This document shows, piece after piece, positions 48,236 to 60,956 of a stretch of 64,000 nucleotides of DNA (positions are counted from its first letter, which is position 1; every line of letters starts with the position of its first letter). A model generated the notes under the pieces. The model ran no database searches, was not told the origin of the DNA, and was given only the letters and a program-made list of their open reading frames with translations. The stretch comes from Zelopaecilomyces penicillatus (lineage: Eukaryota; Ascomycota; Sordariomycetes; Hypocreales; Pseudodiploosporaceae): assembly GCA_005765155.1 (NCBI GenBank), contig VCCP01000001.1:930001-994000 (forward strand). The letters are read 5' to 3'. Made by a program: the position numbers and the translations under genes.

Positions 48236-49049
48236 CATATGTGGGAGCTGGGGATGTTTGCAGGGGACGAGGTGAGGGGAGTGGAATGTGATGTTGGTTG
48301 CTGGAGCGAACGTATGAATGGGGGAAAAGGTAAGTTGGGGAGTCAAGAACAGGAGCTTATTGCGAATGAGCCGTGGCCTGCAAAGTGGGAGTTGCTGAAG
48401 GGGGTAGTTTGTAGTTGCAGAGTAGTTTCCAGTAGAACTGAGGGTCATATCGGATCCCCAATAAATATTGGTTTGCTAGTTTTGAAGTCCATTACCCTGT
48501 ATGTGTTTTATGAGGTAGAAATTTCCCGTACTATCTTGTAGGAATGACTTCAATCACAGATCGAAGCTCAAGCTCAGGGGAGTATTAGTAGCAGAATGTT
48601 GTGAACCCGTGGATACATCCTCGTGGAGATTTCAAGAAAACAATATGTCACCTAAAGCACTGCTGGAGGATTACTTGAAACAGAGCTATCATTAAGCTAG
48701 TTGAGTTTAGCCTTTATTATTCTATTGAAACCCAACCTTTGTGTGTTTGCTAAATAGTCGCGGATAGCTTACAATTTCTCCCTGACCACACGATTTCTTC
48801 TAAAGTAGGTGCATACATACATACATCTCCCTGCTGTTCAATTATCTGAACGCGTTTTCGCGCCGTAGTTCCCAACTCCTCGTGGTGACCGAGCGCAAAT
48901 CCCGTCAATTTACACCTAATGTACATTCAAGTCGGCCACTTCTCTGAAAAGATGACCCGGCTCGGGAGCAAGCCCGAATCCTTCGTGGCTGCGCTAGGTC
49001 CCACACACCACGGCACATCATCAAATTAGCAAAACAGTCAGATATTATA

Positions 49050-49080
<31 letters not shown>

Positions 49081-52000
49081 ACTCAGGAAAGAAGCAGGAT
49101 TGAATGATGACATGAATGGAAGCCAAGCCAGCAAGGCAAAGTACAAAGCAGTAGGGAGTTTGGTAGCATTTGTGAGGAAGTTGGAAATACTTTCGCACGT
49201 ATGTACTACATGAAGGCACATGGTAAATAGGCATATCGCAATGCTTGGGGGCTGGACGCCACAAAGTTGGGAGCAAATGAGCAAGAACATCGGACTTTGA
49301 GGTCTGTTTTTCAGCTTCAAAGCGGCTATTGGTTCATTCAACGCAACTGCCCGAACTCTCTTCTCCATAGTATTGCCTAGTCAGATGGCCTTTGCCATCA
49401 TACAAACATACACCTACATATTCGCAAAAAGGTTAACCACTTTGGTGTCTTCGGTCCGGCCCGATGGCTTATTGATGATACACTATGAATCAGAGGAGGC
49501 GTCAAGAGGAGGCGTTGACCTTGCGGTGGTACGCTTCCAGTGTTGTTCTGAGGGGCGTGATAAGGCTCGAGGAAAAAAATCGTGGCAAACAACCTAACTC
49601 TTGGTATACATGGAAGCAATATGAACATTGCTCATCTTTCATCAAGATGATGTTTCGTTTTAGCCTGACATCTCTCACACGTTTGTCCATGTCAACAATA
49701 AGATAACCTAGCCTAACCTATGCAGCATATCGTCTCTTACGGGCATAGCTTCTGGGGGCTGAACTTTGTAATGTCTCATCCTTTCTCATCCTCAAAAGGA
49801 AAGAAAGGAAAGGGCACAGAAACCTTTCATGTTAAGCACCCCGCGCACAGCTCCCACTCCTTCGCCGCCCACCTTGCATTGCAGACGGACAACAGAGAGA
49901 GACAAACAGAGATGCATTCCCCATCCAATGTCTCACCCTTAGCGTGCCTCATTACCCCCCCCTCTCTCTGGCTCTTCTCTGTCTCTCCCCACTTGGGGCT
50001 GAAAGCAAGTTTGACAACTGGGCCAGCCATGCGGCTTTTACAGAGAAAGAGAGAGAGATAGAGAACGCCACCAACAAAAGAAAAGAAAGGAAAGGGAAAT
50101 AGCAGTTGGCAGGCAAAAAGGCGGAATGTGGGTGTACGTATGTACGTAAGAGGAAGACGAAGACGAAGAGGAGGGGAGACAGGTTTTCGGCACCGGGCCG
50201 AAGATGGATAAAGTTTGTTTCTTGACAGCGCTTGTGAATGAGGTATCAATCATGCACGGCAGTAAGAAAAAAGCTAATCTGGTATTGGATGATGCCGGTT
50301 TGAGGCATGTCGGCGGACGCATTGGGATGGGACATCGCCGGATATGCGTGGTGGTGGTGGTGGGTGCTTGTTGTTGCTGCTTGTTGTCGTACAGGACAGG
50401 AAGAAGAGTAAACTTGCATCTTGTTCTAGATGGGCACAACAAAGCCCGATTCGTCTACCCATCCACCCACATCACATTGCATCTTCCCATCTTTTAGCCT
50501 TGCTCTGCCGCGATCGCTCCAATCTCCAACCTTGTATGAATGGCTCTTTTCACCCAGGAAGACCCCCATCATCTGACCTTGACATCCCGTCACAAGTTCA
50601 CAACCACTCAACGACAGTATACATGCATGTACATGCTGCAGGTAGGTAGGTATTCGGCAACGGATCATCAGATAGACGACAGGGGGGGTCGGAAACCCGA
50701 TAGACAGCCGAATCCCATGTGTTGGTTTGTGGGAAACATCGCCGAGCAGAGGATAGATGGAGAAACTCTACCTAGGTATTCCGCATGATGAGGCATGCGT
50801 GTTTGCATTGTACGGGCGCAAGTACGTAACGTGGTAAATGCACGCGTAGGTATGTGGATATGCGTAAATCCCGTTCTGACTGTCAGTCTGTCTCATGGGC
50901 AAATCATTGCCCGATTTTGTCAATGGCAAAGACCTCCGAGCGTCCCGGGTGCACATCGATAGCCACTCATATTACATATCTCCGTGCTAAATGACACAGT
51001 CTGTCACTCACGTACGTACATACGTAGACAAAGTCCGGAGGCTATGTTAGCTTATCAAGACTTGATGTCGTGCAGCATCTCAACACGGGATGAGAGGAGA
51101 CGGCATTGGTTAAGAATAGGTACTTGAAGAGATGGGCAGTCGAATGAGTAGCGATTTATTAAGAATAATCGTTAGTATTTGCAGTATTTTGCGGCCTAAT
51201 CCATCGGAAGGGTACGGAATATTCAGTTTCAATGCTCAATTGGGCATCAAGAGATTTGTTGCGTCGTTTTCCCTGTCCACGACCGACACACCCTGGTCAT
51301 GTCTGTCTCGCCCAGGCTCATGACAAGAAACGAAAGTTGGTAAATCGACTAAAAGACTCCTTCCTGCTGACAAGCCGCTACGGAAATGACACATCTACTA
51401 GCCCTTTTTTCCAATTGCACTAGGAGGAGAAAAGAAGTTTGTTCTACACCACTGTACTTCTTCTAGCTTTCAACAAGTACAGTACATATCTCCGTCCATC
51501 CATGGCTGAAGTGAGAGAAGGTATTAAACCAGTGAAATTTAGCAGAGAAGTTCCCCGCCCTCCAAGACGATGAAGGAATGCTCAAGGTCCTTACAAAGCC
51601 AAGAAAAAAGCACGGACAGCACTGACCAGGAGGAAAGAATGGATCTCTGAATTTCTGACTAACATGAGCGGTAATGTGGGAAAGTAAGTAAGTAAAAGCC
51701 TCGTGGCATGAAAGACATGGGGAGTTGGAGATAGATGGACACATTGGGTTGTGGATAATCAACAATGCCATTGTATTCTTTTTATCTCTCTAATTACCTT
51801 GTTAAACCCATTTGAGAAGCCATTACACCTATACTAATAGGTATTACTTCACTAATAATGTAACGGGTTTGTCTTTATTAGCTTCATCTAACGTGATGTA
51901 TGTACGCACAGGTACAAAACACATGTCTGTAAGAACTAAAAAGCACTGGCCAGTTTCCTTCTCCACTGGGCGGAAGCAGCCTCGATTCCAGAATGCGCTC

Positions 52001-52512
52001 AGTTGGCGGTTAGTGCAGCTTGGCGATGCGCTTGATGGTTCCCAAAACGATGCTTACGTCCGAGATTTGCTGATGCTTTTTCAACATGTCATGGGTGATT
52101 ATTGTGTTTAACGAATTTCATCAGTTCAATTGAAGCTCAACAAAAGTTAAGGCTCCGGGTAAATAAATACACAGCCTCCGAGGCGGTGTGTGGTGAGAGA
52201 TCGCTTGGTCCGGCAAGACTATGCATGCCAAGTAGTAGTAGCACAGAAACACGGAGGGATGATGCGACGGCTCGTACAGTAGGAATGGTTCTGGCACTTG
52301 GGCTGAGTGACGGCTTGTAACATGCCGGAGATGCAACGGTTCTGGGGGAGGTCAAAAAGAACGACTGGTCTCAGAACACAAGAAAAACATAAGAAAGAGA
52401 TTGAGTATGGGTAGTGAAGTATTTCCATCTGATCAAATGAATAGGAACACAGTGCGGTGATGGTTTTGTTTTCGAGGTGATAAAATGTGGCAAAAAAGAC
52501 AAAAAGTTGAGC
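48236..52512. other. Gene-poor, microsatellite-rich interval
   Basis: No protein-coding gene is supported. It contains a (TG)14 repeat, GA-rich runs near 50040-50175, and scattered GTAC/TACG repeats. The last few hundred bases are the flank of the tRNA-Cys gene. Confidence 0.5.
49053..49080. repeat. (TG)14 microsatellite
   Basis: Fourteen uninterrupted TG units in non-coding sequence. Confidence 0.95.
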
Positions 52513-52597
52513 AGGACTGGGCGATAATCGAAATCGCGACCTGGAGATGTTTGCAGTGTTATTGCAATCTCTCACTCTACCACTGAGCTACCTGTCC
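52513..52597 (-). tRNA. tRNA-Cys(GCA) with a 13-nt intron
   Basis: Cloverleaf on the minus strand. The acceptor GGACAGG pairs with CCAGTCC except for one A-A mismatch at the fifth pair; the discriminator is T. The D arm GCTCAGTGGTAGAGT is typical of tRNA-Cys. The anticodon loop reads TTGCAA, giving GCA. A 13-nt intron (52549-52561) follows position 37. The intron repeats TGCAA of the anticodon loop. The anticodon stem has four pairs with an A-C at its outer end. The T arm GCGAT/ATCGC around TTCGATT is perfect. Functional or slightly decayed copy. Confidence 0.75.
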
Positions 52598-53774
52598 TGG
52601 CGAAAACCGACCCCCAGAAACTGGCTTATAACCTAACGGCTCAGTCACTGGACTCACTCGGGTATCCTCCGAGGCCTTAGTCATCGAAATGGCCCCGCCT
52701 CTCAGTCGATCACAACCCCACACGGCCCACACCTCTAAAAGGCTAATGTGCATTAAAACAAAAGTCTGAGTGGCTGTCTCAAAAACCTTCCATGGAACCC
52801 CTGGCTGGGTGTGGCGATTGCAGGCGCAAATCCTCTGGAGTCTGGGGGAAACGAAACCTGAATGGCAATGGGCCGCTAAAGCCTTTTGTTGGTCATCAAT
52901 GTTGCTATTTTCGAGGTGGCCACGACGCGTATCAAGTGCATTGCTTACAGAACGGGGGAATAACGCGCTTCTTACTTTTTTGAAACGAGACAGGAATGAT
53001 GAAACTTGGTCGAGACCGAGTAGAAAGATGAAATAGCCCATTGTTGCCCATGGCCATATTACGTCTCCATGTGTCCTGAGCCGCTCACATATCAGCATGG
53101 ATCTGGCAATAACAATTTCAGGTCTTGCCAAGAACAACCATAGTACCGCCGAAATAAGAACTCTGCTTTTCACGATTTGCGCCACGCGTCTGTCCAAACG
53201 AGAACGAGCTACTAAATGAGGCCAAGTCACAGACTTAATTACAATTTCGCCATGCCAACAACTGACTTGGTCCTCTGATCGAGATTCGGTGGCGGCGACC
53301 CGGATGCGGCAGCCTAGAATCAAGCCTCTAGTTTTTGAATTGCTGGTATTAAGGATGAATGTTACGACGGGTAGACGACAAAGTGTTCCATTGACCCTTG
53401 ATTTCATTTACACTATTCGTATCAATGTAATTGTTTTTCCTTTTATGTCGTGGGTGTCGTCAGTGCGAAACAGGCGCCCCTCGCAATTCGGAAGACTTGG
53501 AGCGCCGCAGGGCTGGAATTTGCGTTTTCGTCTCATGTTGCAAAACCTGCCATCGCAACTAAAAGGCCCCTCCCCAAAAAAAAAAAACAGCTGGTGGAAG
53601 CTCCATGGAAGGACCAATGCGTTTTTCTACAGCCTCAATCTTGCGCAAAAAAAGGTAATTAAGCTTTTTCGGCATTTAGCTTCCCCGAGGGGGGCGGGCT
53701 CCACGTCACGGCCCAGCTCAGAAATCACGGATGATCCGCATCAGGGCCCAACAAATGACAGGTATGAACTGCCG

Positions 53775-53797
53775 CACACGCACACGCACACGCACAC
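53775..53797. repeat. (CACACG)n repeat
   Basis: Three full CACACG copies and a partial fourth. Confidence 0.9.
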
Positions 53798-53969
53798 AGA
53801 CACACCAGCCAGGTGTACGAAACATGATTCGGATAGGGTGACGAGCTGACAAGCTGACGTTCAGCCTTACATGTTCAAGCAGCATCATTTTTTATTTTTT
53901 TTCCCCTTCCATCGCTGCAAAAACTGGGGGATCGCGAAGCAATTGCCGGGCCACAGAACTGTGTAGCAT

Positions 53970-53982
53970 CCCCCCCCCCCCC
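53970..53982. repeat. Poly-C tract, 13 nt
   Basis: Thirteen consecutive C residues in non-coding sequence. Confidence 0.9.
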
Positions 53983-54717
53983 GGAAAATGGATGCACACC
54001 AAAAACAATGACTGCCAGACAGCATCTCGCTTGTGCAAGGCATGCTTGTCATCTGCCATGGTTTGAGATTGCAAGCACACCCACAAGCCACCACATCTGG
54101 CATCGATTCAGTGCATCGGACAGGCGGGCCTCGATTCCCCCTTCCAATTGCCTTTCCCACAGGTGACGTCTGATCATATTATAATGGCACCCATCTATAT
54201 TCCCTCACATGCACATGTATATACACCTACCACGTACACCTAGGAGAAGGGCTTTCGGGAACTCATCTGCCGGCGTATTGCTGCGTGAGTACCGGTAATG
54301 GGCTTCACACCCTCAACCGCCACCGAAAAGGCGTCAACCAGGCTCCCATGGAGAAAGCCGAGGCTACAGAGTGGGTGTGGTCTCCAGAAACGGGCCCTGG
54401 GAGCAATCACATCTGCATGAACACACAGTTGCTAGTGCAAATGCATCATGTTTTTGGAAAACATGAGCGATTAATGCTACCTATAATGCAATAGGTATCA
54501 TCAATGGGAAATGGATAATAGTATGTTGATGAAGTCTTCTGTTGTTCTTTGTAGTGTCTCTGTATAGAGTATTTGTAGGGCTTACAATCAATCACCTTCC
54601 TCAACCGAATCTGCCACCTCGGTTCAAAGATAATGACCAACGTTAGTCTAAAGCTAAGTTAATAATAGCCAACTAACTCCAATCTAAGCTGCATCCGAGC
54701 CTTGCCAGACTCGATTA

Positions 54718-54740
54718 CCCCCCCCCCCCCCCCCCCCCCC
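54718..54740. repeat. Poly-C tract, 23 nt
   Basis: Twenty-three consecutive C residues, the longest homopolymer in the window. Confidence 0.95.
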
Positions 54741-55556
54741 ATTGTTTACCATTCTACTGTTCACCTGTCCGTCCGGCCCACCTCCCAACTTGCCATGATC
54801 TTCCATTCCCGTACTCCGTACCAAATTCCTAACCCTCTTTGCAGCACAGCACCTGAGCTGGGCTTAGCGCACACACCAGTACCCTCTCGCCCTGACCCCT
54901 CCCCAAGTCCTCCCCCCCCCCTCCATCAGCAAACAGCCATCTTTAGCGCCGCAACCAGTTTCGCCAAGTCCTTCTAGTGGGAGGTTGCTCCACCCCCAAT
55001 ACATCCTCCAGCGCCTGGTCTTTGATGTGGCGACAGGCCGTGCTGTGTCAAGTACCAGTGTGCCCAGAGTGCTCCAAGCACCTAACTGCCCGGCCCCCGT
55101 GGCCCAGAGGGGCAGCTCCAACGCCTTGCAGGTGGAAGCTAGCCAGCCAGCCATCCATCCACAGATGCTGGCAACCCTCCTTTTGCGCTCCAATCAATTC
55201 TCCGCTGCTCGTGTGTCTGTTAAGTGATACTTGCGATTATTACCTGCGTACACGTCTAGCTATGTACCGTATTGTGCCATACTCGTGCTAATTAACCAGA
55301 CTTCTAGGTCCCTTGACGCCCTGGACCCTGGTTCCCGTTCCCACCCTGCTCGCCTGTTGCTGCCATGACTGCAGGTCGATATCAGAGGGAGGTACAAGCT
55401 GTGGTGTACACAACAGCCCAGCCTGACCCAGGACAGTTACAGTTAGTGGCAGCTAGCGGATGGACCGCTGTTTGAACAGTGGGCACCAGGGTGCGGCGTG
55501 CTGGTACGGGTACAGTAAGAATGAGGTACTCATCTCGATGCCTACCTAGCGCCTGT

Positions 55557-55620
55557 GATGGAGATGGAGATGGAGATGGAGATGGTGGTGGTGGCGGTGG
55601 TGGTGGTAGTGGTGGTGGTG
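55557..55620. repeat. Compound (GATGGA)n-(GGT)n repeat
   Basis: A hexamer tandem of GATGGA passes directly into an imperfect GGT tandem. Its translations as poly-Gly or poly-Pro are not taken as coding. Confidence 0.92.
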
Positions 55621-56358
55621 TAGGGCCATACAGCCAGCACACAGCGGCCCGGCTCAGCAGAGCACCAGCCAGCAGCAACTGCTTGTAGTTCGGTGCCTGT
55701 CCGCACTGGGCTAACCACTGCTGCGTATCAATACAGGCGCCATGTACCTACTCGCAGAGCCTGCAGCAGCACCAAGCAGCACCCTCGTCGGCCTTGACGG
55801 CTCTAACTTCGGCCGACCCAGCCAGGCCTCCCAATCCTTCGCCGAGCCCGTCGCTCTTCTTGCTCTGCTTTCGCTGTTGTGACCGCTTACCGCCGACTCC
55901 TCACTTTTTTTCCCTTCCTCTTCCCCATCCCACCCCCATCACCAACCGCCTCATCAACAGGCTTGCCAGCTGCTCCGCCCCTCCGCCCGCGAGCTTCATT
56001 GACACCGACACCGACAGGCGTCTTGCAGTCGAGACAGGAAAAAAAAAGTCTCGGGTCCTAAACACCCCATCCACCACGTTGCTGCGACCGCTGAGCAGCC
56101 GTTTTGCTCTGAGTGAACTGTTGGATGCCATTTGTGGGAATCTTTTAATCGGCGCAGGTCACTCATCAGCCAACGCATGAACAGGCAATTGCGCGCACAC
56201 ACCTATATTGGCTCGCGCATTTAGCCAACCGTATTGGCACTTATCCGCCGTTGCCCGATCAATTCTATCGACCCTTCTGCACGAAAGCAGTTGGATACAC
56301 AAACCCAGCAACCAGCCCACCATCGCTGGCTTCTCGCTCCGTCTCTTTTAGCCATATT

Positions 56359-58525
56359 ATGCCCCAGATGCGCGAGGTAAAGACTTGCGACCGTTGTCGC
56401 CACTTCAAACGGCGTTGCGACCTTCTCAAACCTTCCTGCTCGCGCTGCATTCAAGCTGGTGTTCGCTGCAGTTTCGATGTCAATGGTGTTGCCGTTCCTG
56501 GCGGTGCCGGTGCCGGTTCCAGTGCTCCCAACGGCAACAATATCTCGACCTCGAACTCGACGGCCTCATCCTCAATACCATTGTTAAATGCCCCTACACT
56601 GATCGCTGCGCACCCGCTACCCAATGCGTCACCAACTGCTGGTGGTTCTTCCAACAATGACGAACTTTCAGTGACTCCTACCAACCATAACGGTCTCATT
56701 TCACCGACGACATCTACTGAATCACCGGAGCCTCAACATGCCTCCATCGATGCCAACGGCGTGCCGCTTGATGGTGCAGCGTCCGGCAGTGCTGCGGGCG
56801 CTGGCCGGATAGTTCGCAAACGCAAAAGAAATTGCTTGAGTTGCCTTCGCTGCCATCGTCTCAAGGTGAAGTGCGACAAGGAATTGCCATGTGGCCGTTG
56901 CAAGGCCAGCGGAAATGGACGGGAGTGTTACTACAGCTACAACAAAGGCCCCAATGGAGGCAAGTTCCCTTGTCCTACCGCACCAACATCCAATTCCAGC
57001 GAGGAAACCAAGACTGTTTTGGCCACTTGGCAAGTTCAACACAAAGTTCGAGGGTCCAGTCATTGGCGGGATCTCATGACCAAGGTATGTTAATCAATTT
57101 CCTTTCCTTGCCAAGCAACTTGCCACACCGGACTCCAAAGCAGCCGATGGGAATAGATAACTGACATTCAGACAGATTGGTTCTTTGACCACTATGGAAT
57201 CATCTCCTTTAGCCGCGGCTCTTGAGGACGTGGCTACAAACGCTTGTCTGGCGAATTTTACTTTGCCTGGCAACTTCCCATTCGGCACTCCAGGCGCTAC
57301 GAAATATTTTGCTCGAGATGCCGTCACTCGACTGCTTGCTGGCGAGAGAGCCAATTGTCAAAGGTACCTCGACCGGTATCTCGAACTCCTTGACGTGGTC
57401 AATCCAATCATCGACCACCACATCTTTCAGCGGGAGATGGACCGGTATTGGTCGGATCCCCACGCCGTGAACCTCTGCTGGCTCGCACAATTCTTGATGG
57501 TTATGGGACTTGGCTGCTTCGCCTCTGCCGATGAACCGCCTGTGGCGACTGAACTGATGATGGCTGCCGAAGCTTGCCTTATGCAGACCCCGTTTTCGTT
57601 TCGACCAACACTTCTTGCGCTGAAGACACTCGCCTTGATGGTTGTGGCTAAACAAGTGTGCAACGCCACCTGCTGGTCTGTTGATTCATGCTGGTCCCTA
57701 CTGGGTCTCCTTGTCCGCACCGCTTTCATCTACGGCTTACCTCAAGAGCCCTCCGCTGCAGAGGATGAGGGAAGGAACCAAGAGGAAAAGGATGCACGCC
57801 GAAAGCTTTGGCTTACGATTTTGTATCTGGACATCAAGGTCGCCATGTGCACCGGAATGCCACCTCTCACTAGACCTGACGAACTCGGCAATCTCAGAAA
57901 GCTTCCCGATTGGGGTCCTGACGATAGTTTGCAGATGGTCCTTTACCAGTCACTGCCCACCGTTCTCACAGTCATGGCTCAAATTAACTCAAAGAAGGAC
58001 CAGATCTCCTACCCAGATGTCTTGAGGTATAATGCACAGCTAAGAGAGCTAATGGGGCATGCGCAGCGCGTTTGCTCAGGACAGCTGCAGAGAGTCACGG
58101 TGGATATCTTTTTGCGACGATGTCTCATGGTGTTGCACCGACCTTTTGCGTTGCATCCCGAGGGTCCCATTATGTTCCCCGAGTCGTACTGGTCATCTTT
58201 GGAATGCTGCCTTGCACTACTGGTGCATTATCGCGAGATGTGGTGCAGCGAGCCAGCCATGCGGCTCGACCTCGTGGGTCGTGCCTTTGTGCTCGACTTT
58301 TTCTCTGCTACTCTCACAACATACATCCATGTGCTCCGTGAGGATGCACCTCTGACCGGCGCTGCCGCTATGGGCTGTGCTATCCCACCACGGCAAATTA
58401 TTTTAGACACCCTCAGGAGCTGTGTCGATATCTGGAGCTCTGAAAAGGATAAGAGTGTCTGTTATCGCACTGGATACAATTTGTTAGATGCAGTGTTGAA
58501 TCTGTTACCTAAGAATGTTGAGTGA
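56359..58525 (+). CDS. Transcription factor with two Zn(II)2Cys6 clusters
   Basis: Predicted 691-aa nuclear regulator from exons 56359-57084 and 57176-58525; the 91-nt intron (GTATGT donor, CTGAC branch, GACAG acceptor) is phase 0. Cluster 1 uses Cys10, 13, 20, 27, 30 and 37 with RHFKRRC. Cluster 2 uses Cys162, 165, 172, 178, 181 and 190 with HRLKVKC, and follows a basic RKRKR stretch. The two are joined by about 120 residues rich in Ser, Asn, Ala and Thr. Exon 2 is a fungal-specific transcription-factor domain, with LLVRTAFIYGLP and ARRKLWLTILYLDIKVAM as its landmarks. Two intact clusters in one chain are unusual, since most family members have one. The start is the first ATG of the frame. 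Targets are unknown. Confidence 0.9.
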
Positions 58526-60079
58526 AGGGAGGAGATCGACCCCCCCTTTCTAAGTTTCAGCGTGCGGTTTCGAGGCTGCCAGGACCGCCACGGATTGATT
58601 TTTGCCTGTGGTTTTTGTTTACAGGAGTCTGTTGGATAAGAAATGGGTTAGCCGTCTGATTTTTGCATATACCACGTTGTACAAAAGCGAAGTCATACAT
58701 AAACACAAACACACACACACACGCACACGTGTTCTTGACGTCTGAACACTCACGGGATGGCCTGTTTGCTTTCCTGATTATATACATATTGTGCTAGATA
58801 TTTTAGCGCTATAACTGTTGGAAGCATAACTCTTGGACACACTTGAATCTGAATTTATCGTCTGAGGAATTTTGGAGGCTATTTTTGTCATATTTGAGCT
58901 ACGGGATAGGACTGATTTACACGGCGATGCGAAGATTACGAGGCGATGTTTAATGCAATCTATGGGAGCCATCATTCATACATGTCGAGAAAAAGTCGAG
59001 GAAAGCTCTTGCATCACTTCATCTCACTACATAGCGTTGTGAAGGAAGTAAAGATGGAAGTTTTGAGACTTTGGGAACACTACAATAAGCTGGCTGGTTA
59101 TGGGGGTTGATTGCTTTATAACATGCTACAAGTATCCATATTTTCAATAAAGATACCCAACGATTTACATTATGTGATGCTCAGCACTCTTTGCATTATT
59201 GTCTAGCTGCTTCTGATGTTGCTGCTTCTGCTTATGAGAGAGTGAACCACAGTCGTAGTGAGAGTTGATGCGCGACCGCCATAACACTTGAAGAACACGT
59301 GTGGTACAGGTGGTATTCAAATACGAGCCGTGACACGGGAGCGTTTTGTTGCTCCTGATCTAGCGGTTTGTCTCATTCGGAGCGTGACGAGGGTGGCGGC
59401 TGCTTAATTAATCTGGGGTTGACATATCGGCGCACGTGTTCCATGTGATGGCAACGTCAGACTGGGCCAGGTTTTTCCAACAAAGATCGGCACAATAAAC
59501 CGTTTGCAGCCATGCGGCTTGAGCTGTGACGCTTAGACATGATTTCAATTTTCGGGTTTTTAGTAATACTGGTCAATCGAGTTATTCGCTTCTTGTAGGC
59601 AAAACGGAGTTTGCGTGGGCGCTGTCAAAGCGGCCAGATGGGGGAGCGAAACCAGGGTTATGTAGCTGTAAATGGAGCTGGAGTCGGCTGAGTGACGACA
59701 CGATGGCACAACGGCGTCATCTGGCCCTGTTCCGTTTACCCCCTCCTTGTGAACCGCCTCTTTCCCCCACCATAACTGGATTCGCAAACCATGCACCCAC
59801 AATCTACCCTCCACACTTCTCTCTTCACATTGCTAAACTGACCCTCTGGGCTACCAACGTGATTATTCTGCACCACGACTTTCGGCGTGATCAGTAACCC
59901 AGCTTAGGCCTGCCATTGAACGAACATCCTGTGAGCGTCACAAGTTACAACGACCCATCTCAGCCGCTCTAACTCACGCCCCTCTCCGCTGCTACTCGGA
60001 AGTTTTTTGGCCACCAGCTGTCTTCTTGAGCCCACACTGCTACCCCCCGGGATTCTGGACGGGAGAAAATACAAGGGAG
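58526..60079. other. Intergenic, no gene seen
   Basis: 3' flank of the zinc-cluster gene, a CA-rich run near 58703-58728, and the promoter of the PP1 inhibitor gene. No supported frame. Confidence 0.55.
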
Positions 60080-60956
60080 ATGACTTCAATCGAGCATTCC
60101 CCCCCGGCTCATAGCCCTCTTGACAGAGATGCTAAGCGGCCAAAGGGTGAGATGCTGCTCTCTATACATCGGCTGACCTGGCCAGTTTTCAGTTTTTGGT
60201 GACAGCTTGCTAAACTAAAGTTTTTTACTATGTATAGGCATTTTAAAGAATACATCTTTCCAAAAGTCCCCTCCATCTCCCCCAAAGACGCGAGAGAGAT
60301 CCATGTCAAGCAAAGGAGTTACCCTCGCAAACACGCAGACCAACGCTGGCCACCGACGCACTTCATCTGGAGCCCAAAACTCTCGCCGCCTGTCCCACAA
60401 CCCACACGACGAGAACGAACCGTCGCAACGCCTCAAGTGGGATGAGGTGAACCTCTACCTGACGGAACAGGAGCGGACCTCGACTATGAAGATCGATGAA
60501 CCTAAAACTCCCTACGCTAAGCACTACGACCCCACCGAAGACCCCTCCGACGAAGACGACGAGCTGGAGGAGGCGGGCGCTGCTGACGCTCCTGCTCGTG
60601 ACCGCAAAACTGCACGTCCAGGCACTGAAGATGACATTCCGGGCCTATCGCTGGGCGAACCAGAAGAGGAAGTCCCGGAAAGACCGGCATTACCGGCGCG
60701 CCGCCACTCCGGTGAGAAGACGGTCCATGTGGATGAAGAAGCCGTTACCCCCAGCGCCGAAGAAGAACTGGTGGGAATCTCGCCCGAGGAGCGGGAGAAG
60801 CACCGCAAATTTGAAGAAATGCGGAAGAGGCATTATGAGATGAGAAATGTGGCGGATATTCTTGCGCATCCCGAGGCGATTCCCGACGACGAAGCCAGCA
60901 GCTCCGACGAGGCTGATGTTCCTCCCATGCCAACGCTCGCCAACGGGACTTCATAA
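60080..60956 (+). CDS. glc8: Protein phosphatase 1 inhibitor 2 (IPP-2/Glc8 family)
   Basis: Regulates protein phosphatase 1 catalytic subunit. Predicted 261 aa from exons 60080-60146 and 60238-60956. The 91-nt intron has donor GTGAGA and acceptor TATAG and splits a Gly codon inside KGILKN (22-27), the PP1-docking SILK-type motif. Further motifs are RLKWDEVNLYLTEQE (PP1-binding KxWDE block, near 89-92) and KTPY (112-115), whose Thr is the GSK3-type phosphosite in this family. FEEMRKRHYEM (214-224) is the C-terminal helix that occupies the PP1 active site in known structures. The rest is acidic and probably disordered. The ATG at 60303 would lack the docking motif, so the two-exon model is preferred. 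Confidence 0.92.

Larger units (their letters stand above)
52598..56358. other. Gene-poor interval with long homopolymers
   Basis: No convincing gene. It contains a CACACG repeat, two long poly-C tracts, and a GATGGA/GGT compound repeat. The last 500 bp are probably promoter and leader of the double-zinc-cluster gene. Confidence 0.5.

Noticed and set aside
52577..53407. 276-codon minus-strand open frame with an ATG
   Set aside because: Its last codons run into the tRNA-Cys gene on the same strand. It has no domain-like pattern, no coding-like neighbours, and a length that chance could give in a window this size.
55382..55688. Poly-proline and poly-glycine frames over the GATGGA/GGT repeat
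   Set aside because: Produced by simple repeats on either strand, with no flanking coding sequence.
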